Below are positions 7,427-13,019 of a DNA stretch of 17,657 bases, piece after piece; the stretch's first letter is position 1; each line of letters begins with the position of its first letter. The stretch is taken from positions 1 to 17,657 of the forward strand of contig CALFYN010000810.1 in the NCBI GenBank assembly GCA_937952345.1. Direction: 5' to 3'. The notes beneath the pieces are model-generated. The model was not told the origin of the DNA. It was given only the letters and a program-made list of their open reading frames with translations, and ran no database searches. Source of the DNA: an uncultured Acidobacteriota bacterium. Its GTDB lineage: Bacteria > Acidobacteriota > Terriglobia > Bryobacterales > Bryobacteraceae. Made by a program: the position numbers and the translations under genes.

Positions 7427-7431
7427 GTGGC
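7351..7431. repeat. Direct repeat, copy B
   Basis: This is the partner of 4911-4991 at an exact offset of 2,440 bp. On the - strand it supplies the last codons (ATLRRMVR and stop) of the PEP-CTERM gene ending at 7405. After the repeat the sequences diverge abruptly (CTTGCC in copy A, CGGTGA in copy B). Confidence 0.95.
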
Positions 7432-8373
7432 GGTGAGCGTGAGCAGCGCGAGGATTGGGAGCGTGCCTGGTTCGGGTACGTCGTTGGTTTGGTTGCGGGC
7501 GTCGAGGGTGAATACGCCGGATGTGGATTCGAGGATGAGGCCAGGCACGGGGTTGCCGTTGAGGTCGAGGATGAGGATGGGGTCGAGGGTGAGGGTGGAG
7601 TAGAAGTTGGATAGGGCGGTGTCGCTCCTAAGGTTTTCGGGGGATGCAAAGAAATCATTGACTGTGATGGCGGTGCTAATGGCCACCGACATACGAATGG
7701 GTACGTTATATTCAAACCGCTGCGTCAGGTTGTTTGGAGGCTGCAGGCGTTCGTAGTAGTTGACAGTTTCGCTTGCTGTGGAAATGGCGCAGTGGCTACT
7801 CGCAGCTACCGGAGAGAGCGGATCAGCCTGGGTAGCACGGAGACTAGCACAACCCTGCATTTGGAGGAACGCGTCGCCGTCGGTAGCGGGATCGTGAGTG
7901 GAGGACAGGGTTCCCGTGAGCAGGAAGCTGGGGACGAATTGCCCGTATTCGCCGGAAGGGCCCCGAATGATGATGTCTTCCGTGGCCCAGGCGAGGGATG
8001 CGGCTGCATATCCAACCGGTGGATCCGTGAAGGAAACTGGAGTAAAATCCCCCCCGCTATAGTTCAGAAAGCCAGCACCGGATCTAGCGCGAAGACCGGT
8101 GGTTGAAGTGGCGGCCTCAGCGAACCATCCTCCGCCGGTAGTGGACAGGGCATGAACAGAGCCCCAGGGACTATCCGATGTTAGGAGTGAGAAGTAGCCT
8201 GTGTCCAGGTGGCAGGCATCGGATAGCGATGTGTTTGTCGGACATAGGCGTGTATAGACTCCCGAACCAGGGGTATCGGCTTGAGAGACGTCGCCGAACA
8301 AGCTGTTGAACCGGATGGCCAGAAGCGCCTCAGGTAAAGTCAGCGAGGCGAGGAGCAGGACTATGATGGTCAT
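7405..8373 (-). CDS. PEP-CTERM sorting-domain protein (second gene of operon)
   Basis: I place the start at the ATG at 8373, giving 322 residues. It overlaps the upstream gene's stop as ATGA, has AAAGGAA about 9 nt before it, and begins directly with a signal peptide (TIIVLLLASLTLPEALLA). A longer frame to 8400 would add nine residues before the signal. The mature region has no family I recognise; it contains several cysteines (CPTNTSLSDAC, a further pair near MQGC and SHC) and Gly/Ser/Thr-rich beta-type sequence. The C-terminus is VPEPGTLPILALLTLTATLRRMVR in form: motif, hydrophobic helix, basic tail. The basic end is encoded by repeat copy B. It is probably translationally coupled to the gene at 8370-9002 and exported with it. 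Confidence 0.85.
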   Translation of the reverse strand: MTIIVLLLASLTLPEALLAIRFNSLFGDVSQADTPGSGVYTRLCPTNTSLSDACHLDTGYFSLLTSDSPWGSVHALSTTGGGWFAEAATSTTGLRARSGAGFLNYSGGDFTPVSFTDPPVGYAAASLAWATEDIIIRGPSGEYGQFVPSFLLTGTLSSTHDPATDGDAFLQMQGCASLRATQADPLSPVAASSHCAISTASETVNYYERLQPPNNLTQRFEYNVPIRMSVAISTAITVNDFFASPENLRSDTALSNFYSTLTLDPILILDLNGNPVPGLILESTSGVFTLDARNQTNDVPEPGTLPILALLTLTATLRRMVR

Positions 8374-9002
8374 GCGCGGAGTTCCTTTCGCCGGGTGCAC
8401 TGGATCACAGCAAGCGCAAGCAAAATGCCGAGCCCCTGGGATGGCTCAGGCACATCGGCGAGGACGGCGCTGCCGCTGAGGACGATGTTGTCCAGGTATT
8501 GGGTAGGAGTGTTGATGGAGTGGAGGAAAGGCCGGGTCATCTGAATGCGGATCTCGTGGAGTCCGGCTCCGACGGCCAGGTTTGCGTTGAGGGATCCGAA
8601 GACACTGACTACTGCGCTGACGCCGCCGAAGTCGAACGTATCTACTGCTGCGCCATCCACAAAGAGCGTGAAGACACCCCCGGATCCGTTGTCCAACGGT
8701 CCACCCTTTACGGCAATGTCGATGTCGATTTGCAGCGTGCCCGCACCAAGGGCGACGTTCTGGAGAATGCCACCTCCGCCGGGGCCGCCGACGTTGAATT
8801 CGGCGCTGTTGGAGGCGCTGCCGTTATTGTCTGTGTCGAAGAGTGTGACGTTGGGGAAGCCGGTTCCGAGCGTGCCGCCTGGGGTGGTGAATGTGGTCCA
8901 GCCGGTGAAATCGCCGGTTTCGAACCCGGGGTTGATGAGTCCGGCCACACATGGCAAAGTAAGGGTCACTGCGGCGACCAGTAATACAGGAATGCGATTC
9001 AT
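8370..9002 (-). CDS. PEP-CTERM protein with carbohydrate-binding-like N-terminal motif (first gene of operon)
   Basis: The 210-residue protein has a signal peptide (VLLVAAVTLTLPCVAG). LINPGFETGDFTGW follows, the standard opening of galactose-binding/CBM-like domains in PEP-CTERM proteins. A jelly-roll-like region continues to TQYLDNIVLSG near residue 175. The tail is VPEPSQGLGILLALAV followed by the basic cluster RRKE. AAAGGA lies about 10 nt before the ATG at 9002. Its TGA overlaps the ATG of the next gene by 4 nt, so the pair forms a coupled operon. A palindrome and a TTGACC box lie upstream. A role in the extracellular matrix or surface coat is inferred from the sorting signal. Confidence 0.9.
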   Translation of the reverse strand: MNRIPVLLVAAVTLTLPCVAGLINPGFETGDFTGWTTFTTPGGTLGTGFPNVTLFDTDNNGSASNSAEFNVGGPGGGGILQNVALGAGTLQIDIDIAVKGGPLDNGSGGVFTLFVDGAAVDTFDFGGVSAVVSVFGSLNANLAVGAGLHEIRIQMTRPFLHSINTPTQYLDNIVLSGSAVLADVPEPSQGLGILLALAVIQCTRRKELRA

Positions 9003-9366
9003 TGGGCTTGTCCTTTCGGGGTCCGGTGGGTTACGGCAGCCGCGGGGAGGAGGCTGCGAAGGCGATCAGTCCACCGGGAGAGCTTCATACCCGTAATTGG
9101 CGGGAAGGCGTAGGGTGTTACGGGAAGAAGAGGTCAAAACTGTACTAGTACGGTTGCCGGTGAACGGATGGGCCGACTTGCACTAGGCCGCAGCATGTGC
9201 ACTGTTTGACGGGCTTGGGTGGAACCCGGAGCCAAGCTGGTTTCCTTCACATTCTGGCTCGGCGCGGCAGGAACGTGGCTGGGGGAACCGTCCCATTGGT
9301 TTCTCTCGTAGCGGCGCCTATCGGACGCCCAACTTGCCGCGGATCAGGGTCAGATTCGGGGGATTT
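9003..9366. other. 364-bp intergenic region, mostly without recognisable features
   Basis: It lies between the stop of the 741-aa secreted protein gene and the start of the PEP-CTERM operon, both on the - strand. The part nearest 9002 holds the ribosome site and the candidate control site at 9132-9155. The part from about 9160 to 9366 has no credible gene. A weak GAGCCA/TGGCTC inverted repeat (9229-9234, 9255-9260) lacks a T-run on the - strand, so I do not call a terminator. The frame opened at 9197 on + is a shadow of the neighbouring gene. Confidence 0.6.
9132..9155 (-). promoter_or_regulatory. 18-bp near-perfect palindrome abutting a TTGACC -35-like box
   Basis: On the - strand AACCGTACTAGTACAGTT (9155-9138) is symmetric except for one base pair, with a perfect GTACTAGTAC core. 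It is followed at once by TTGACC (9137-9132). The palindrome centre is about 9 bp upstream of this -35-like box, the geometry of a class II activator site. The -10 region 17 bp on is poor, consistent with an activator-dependent promoter. The target would be the PEP-CTERM operon starting at 9002. Confidence 0.5.
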
Positions 9367-11592
9367 TCAGGGACATACGAACTCCGTATCCCGGCGGACT
9401 GACAGTGTGTTGCTTCTTCTTCCTGCCGCGTCCTGCACGGAGACATCGATCTCCACGGGAGGCCTTAACAGGACTCCCCCAGGATGGGTGAATCGCAACT
9501 CGACAGTGCCTGCGAACAGGCCGTCATCGCTGGTCTGCCCACTGGTGAACGTACCGCAAAGCGCATTTCCACCATCGGCCCAAATGCTGAAGACAGGCCG
9601 TAGACTCATGTCGCCATCGGGGTCTGTAAAGTTGAAGCGGAACACCGTTGTAAAGTTCCCAGACCTGGTTTGTGTCACCACAAGGTCGGTAATACGGGGC
9701 GGGCCGGGAGGTTCGGCCTCGACGATTTCGAAGGTTACGGGACTGGATTTGCCTACTTGGGAAACGGCGAAGACACGCCTCTCGCCAAAGGCTGCGTCCG
9801 CCGAGACGGTCAGATCGAACGTAACCGACGAGGCGGTGGGACGGATATTCGAGACAGTGAGGCCTTCGGCGGGCTCGAATTCGATGGCCGTCACCTCGGA
9901 TAGGAACTGGCCGGAGGCCCTCACGCTGGAGAGCGTGCGGGAGCGCCCGGTCCTCACCGGCTGAATGGCGGTGAGTTTCGGGATGAATTTACCGCCGGGC
10001 CCACCGATGCTGACGGTGACGGAGTTGCTCTCCAATTCATCGGCGGTGAGCTTCAAGTCGACTTCTCCCACACCGAACAAGGAGCGGGGCACCTCGATGT
10101 CCACGATGTCGCGGCCGGGAAGTGTCTCGTGCGGGCCGTGGCGCAATATCTTTGCATCCTCACCGCCGAGCCGGCAAGCCAAACCGGTGGCATGGCGGAA
10201 CCCGGTTCCCACGACTCGCACCGTGGTTATCGCGGACTCCTGGCCGAGGTCGAGGGGTGTCAACTGGCATCGATTCTGCTGGCAGGTGGAAACGGTGAGC
10301 GGAACCTCCGTGCCGTCTTCCGAGGTTCGCACGGCCGAGGCCATGGCCGGCCCTTTGCCCGAACCATCGGCTGAGTAGAGAGCTGGAGCAACCGGGCCGA
10401 TGCGCAACGGCCCCAGTTGTTCCTGGCCCTGATGCGTGCGCACCTTGACCGTTGCCGGGCCTGGTTTTGCCCACTCGGGTACCAGCCAACGGATCTCGTT
10501 ACTGGAGGCGGAAAGCAGGGACACGCCGCCTTCCTGGTCAGCGCTGTCGCGCAAAGTGACGCTTGCCCCGGAAATGACTTCCGGCAACGTTTCGCCCGAT
10601 GCACCTTCGGGCACGAACACAATATCCTGCCCGCGTGTCACAACGGCTGAATCGACGGCTGCCTGTCCCTCTTTCAGACTCGCGTCGGAATAGCTTTTTG
10701 TGGCTGGCGGGTCCGTGGTGAGTTTGGCTATGACCAAGCCTTCGGCGTTCGGGACACCTGCCGGCAGAGAAACACCGATGGTGTACCGTCCCGTGCGCAG
10801 AGGAGGCGTTCCATTACGGCGGATGATCATCAGCTCGTTTCCGGAGGGTGTTGAGGCGAAGTGTTCGGGCCGGGAGGAGATCGGGGAACGAGCGCTGAGG
10901 TCGACATTGGCGGATCTGAGTGTCTCTGTTCTGATCTCCAGCGACTGGGCGTTCTGCGGAACTACCACTTCGAAGGTTCGTGTGGATGCCGTCCCGGAGG
11001 TCAGGGCGAAACCAACGGGCCGGCTGGAAGTGAGTTCGGGTCCTTGACTACTGGAACTCGCTAATGCCGTTGCCCGGATGGTTCCCGTGATTTGTCGGTT
11101 TAACGTTTTTACGGCCAGCCCTATCACCCAGTCACGAGACGGGAACGGAACGACAACCGACTCCGCTCCCAGTGACGTTGTCGACCGGTGCGTGGCCTCA
11201 TCCGGTCCGGCGAGCGAGGAGCCGCGGGCCACGAAGAGGTCCACGTCCAGCAGCGGATCGTCTGCCGCAATGTCGATCTGGATTCTCCCGGCCACACCTG
11301 GTATCTGGAACTGATAGAGGGCATCGGAGAAGAAAGTTGGCTCCGATACTGGCGGGAGAATAAACCTCTGTGGAACACCGGAGGTGAGCGCGCCGCCAGC
11401 CAGGCGTGTCCTGTTCGCTTTGACGACGCCACCTTCGTAGGAAACGGTGTAGCTGGACTGTGCGCGGGAAAGCGATACGGAGGAGAGCAGGAAGATGAGG
11501 GGAAGGATGAGGAAACGAGCGGTCGAGGATTGGAATGAATATCGACCGCCGGGAACAAAGTTCCCGTTGGGACGGCGAAGGAATTGCCACAT
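9367..11592 (-). CDS. Large secreted protein with PPC-like repeats and a TIGR03437-type domain
   Basis: The 741-residue protein starts at an ATG preceded by AGGAGG (10-nt spacing). The signal peptide has a long n-region (hydrophobic LILPLIFLLSSVSL, cut near 44). Two related beta domains follow, at about 48-175 and 185-295. The first (IQIDIAADDPLLDVDLFVARG ... DWVIGLAV) resembles bacterial pre-peptidase C-terminal (PPC) domains. Residues about 335-530 fit TIGR03437, described from Solibacter: IRWLVPEWAKPGPATVKV, VAPALYSADGSGKGPA, CQQNRCQLTPLDLG, VDIEVPRSLFGVGEVDLKLT. Usually that domain closes the protein; here about 210 more Ig-like residues follow. No enzyme motif or C-terminal anchor is visible. 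As the last gene of the CHAT/sigma/anti-sigma group it may be an exported ligand or effector (inference). Confidence 0.85.
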   Translation of the reverse strand: MWQFLRRPNGNFVPGGRYSFQSSTARFLILPLIFLLSSVSLSRAQSSYTVSYEGGVVKANRTRLAGGALTSGVPQRFILPPVSEPTFFSDALYQFQIPGVAGRIQIDIAADDPLLDVDLFVARGSSLAGPDEATHRSTTSLGAESVVVPFPSRDWVIGLAVKTLNRQITGTIRATALASSSSQGPELTSSRPVGFALTSGTASTRTFEVVVPQNAQSLEIRTETLRSANVDLSARSPISSRPEHFASTPSGNELMIIRRNGTPPLRTGRYTIGVSLPAGVPNAEGLVIAKLTTDPPATKSYSDASLKEGQAAVDSAVVTRGQDIVFVPEGASGETLPEVISGASVTLRDSADQEGGVSLLSASSNEIRWLVPEWAKPGPATVKVRTHQGQEQLGPLRIGPVAPALYSADGSGKGPAMASAVRTSEDGTEVPLTVSTCQQNRCQLTPLDLGQESAITTVRVVGTGFRHATGLACRLGGEDAKILRHGPHETLPGRDIVDIEVPRSLFGVGEVDLKLTADELESNSVTVSIGGPGGKFIPKLTAIQPVRTGRSRTLSSVRASGQFLSEVTAIEFEPAEGLTVSNIRPTASSVTFDLTVSADAAFGERRVFAVSQVGKSSPVTFEIVEAEPPGPPRITDLVVTQTRSGNFTTVFRFNFTDPDGDMSLRPVFSIWADGGNALCGTFTSGQTSDDGLFAGTVELRFTHPGGVLLRPPVEIDVSVQDAAGRRSNTLSVRRDTEFVCP

Positions 11593-11654
11593 CTGGAAGT
11601 CACCTCCTAAGTCGTATTGACTGGACGAGGCGGGATGTTACGGAGGAAATGGGC

Positions 11655-12425
11655 TTATCTCACCAAAACGCGCAAGGGGTAGGAGGCAACGGAGAGCCCG
11701 CCGCGTTCGAGCATGAGGATGTAGTCACCGGGGCGGAGGACCGCGGCGGGCACGGTGAGAGTGAGTTGTCCGGGTATTTCCGTGCAGGGGCCGGCCCAGA
11801 CCTGAGCTCCTTCGACGGTTTCCAATCTTGCGAGGAATGGGGAGGCAAGTGGGATCTCCGGGGGCGCGAGGAGGAACGATACGCGTTGGGCTCCGGGAGC
11901 GATCCAGATCCACTGGCGTTGGGACTGGGAGCGCAGGCGGCCGGGATCGAGCCGGTAGGAAATCTCCATGGGAGCATAGCGAGACTGGGTGGCGTGGGCG
12001 GCCAGCAGATCGTGCTCGCTTTGGAGCCAGCGTTGGCGGTAACTGATGGCGAGGAAGCCTGCTGCCACGGTGAGGGCGAGAGCGGCGGCGGAAGCGATCC
12101 AGGCGTAGTTGCGCTGGGGCGCGGATGCTTTGCGTGGCGAAGGGCCCAAGGCGATTCGCGACAAACGATGTTGCTCGACACGATCGCGGCGGCTGCCGGA
12201 TGCGAGGAATGCGGCTTCAAATTGCCTGAGGGCCGTGCCGTGGAGTTCGCCGTTGAGGAAGGACTCGATGAGCTCCTCTTCGGCGGCGAGCATGTCGGCG
12301 AAGACGGCATCGTCCAGCAGGAGGCGCTCTTCGAGGTTCTCCAGGGCGGTTCCGGTGAGGTTGCCGAGCAGGTAGTTCTGCATGTCCGTGCGATCCTTGC
12401 CGCGCCAAAAAGGCTTCAATCCCAT
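11655..12425 (-). CDS. Single-pass anti-sigma factor without zinc motif
   Basis: The 256-residue protein has a helical N-terminus common in acidobacterial anti-sigma proteins (QNYLLGNLTGTALENLEERL, then AAEEELIESFLNGEL and FEAAFLASG). The N-terminal half has no cysteine, so the HxxxCxxC zinc anti-sigma motif is absent. One membrane helix spans about 108-128. The C-terminal 125 residues form an exported beta-type domain (WIWIAPGAQRVSFLL ... LRPGDYILML) with a single cysteine in AGPC. The ATG at 12425 has GGAGG 6 nt upstream and overlaps the sigma gene's end by 10 nt, which fixes partner stoichiometry by coupling. Expected role: hold the sigma factor at the membrane and release it on an envelope signal. 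The identification rests on architecture and position, not a catalytic motif. Confidence 0.8.
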   Translation of the reverse strand: MGLKPFWRGKDRTDMQNYLLGNLTGTALENLEERLLLDDAVFADMLAAEEELIESFLNGELHGTALRQFEAAFLASGSRRDRVEQHRLSRIALGPSPRKASAPQRNYAWIASAAALALTVAAGFLAISYRQRWLQSEHDLLAAHATQSRYAPMEISYRLDPGRLRSQSQRQWIWIAPGAQRVSFLLAPPEIPLASPFLARLETVEGAQVWAGPCTEIPGQLTLTVPAAVLRPGDYILMLERGGLSVASYPLRVLVR

Positions 12426-13012
12426 TTGACGCCTCCGCGCGATTCGTTACGTTCCATTTCTTTCATGCGGCGCAGGATGCAATCGGCAATGGCCTTGCGG
12501 ATGCGGGCGATCCGGACGCGGAGGGCGACGGGGTTGAGTCCGAATTCTTTGGCGAGGAGGGCGCGGGCCTCGATGCGTTCCGCGCCGGCGCTTTCCATGT
12601 AGCGGGCGAAGAGGTCGCGATCGGCGGGGGGCAGACAGGCGATGCACAACTCCATGGCGAGAAGGTGCGATTCCCTGGCGGCCACGGCTTCGACTGGCTG
12701 CATGACGGCGGTGATTCTTCTGCTGGCGGACTGCTTTCTGTAGTCTTCCTTAAGGAGATTCCTGGCGATGCCGTAGAGAAGGCGGGCGGGCTCGGTGGAT
12801 AGGTCGACGGTTCCTTCCTCCAACTTTCTGCAGGCGCGGTTGAAGACCTCGTCGGCAAGTGATTCGGCGTCCTCAGCTCCGCGGTTCTCGAAGATGCGGA
12901 TCAGCTTGAGGCGTTCGATCTCATAGCGAGTGGCGGCCTCGGCGCGATCCTCGTTGAGCCAGTGCAGGAGCAGATCGAAGGACTGCTTGCTGAGCGACCA
13001 GGAGGAACTCAA
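12416..13012 (-). CDS. ECF-type RNA polymerase sigma factor
   Basis: The 198-residue product begins at a TTG (13012-13010). GGAGGT, overlapping the CHAT gene's stop, lies 8-9 nt before it. The frame extends further upstream, but that part is the shadow of the CHAT gene. Region 2 is seen in LIRIFENRGAEDAESLADEVF and the following RACRKLE (about 33-65). Region 4 is CLPPADRDLFARYM plus the helix-turn-helix ALLAKEFGLNPVALRVRIARIRKAI (about 125-185). It would direct RNA polymerase to a small regulon, possibly including its own operon. It sits 7 nt after the CHAT gene and overlaps the anti-sigma gene by 10 nt. The exact ECF group is not assigned. Confidence 0.88.
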   Translation of the reverse strand: MSSSWSLSKQSFDLLLHWLNEDRAEAATRYEIERLKLIRIFENRGAEDAESLADEVFNRACRKLEEGTVDLSTEPARLLYGIARNLLKEDYRKQSASRRITAVMQPVEAVAARESHLLAMELCIACLPPADRDLFARYMESAGAERIEARALLAKEFGLNPVALRVRIARIRKAIADCILRRMKEMERNESRGGVKWD

Positions 13013-13019
13013 CGCGGGT

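Noticed and set aside
9229..9260. GAGCCA/TGGCTC inverted repeat as a terminator of the four-gene operon
   Set aside because: The stem is 6 bp with a 20-nt loop and has no T-run on the - strand side.
9197..9964. 255-aa + strand open frame partly in the intergenic region
   Set aside because: Most of it is antisense to the secreted TIGR03437-type gene, and it has no ribosome site or recognisable domain.
11535..12602. 355-aa + strand open frame over the anti-sigma and sigma genes
   Set aside because: Glycine/glutamate-rich shadow of two well-supported - strand genes.
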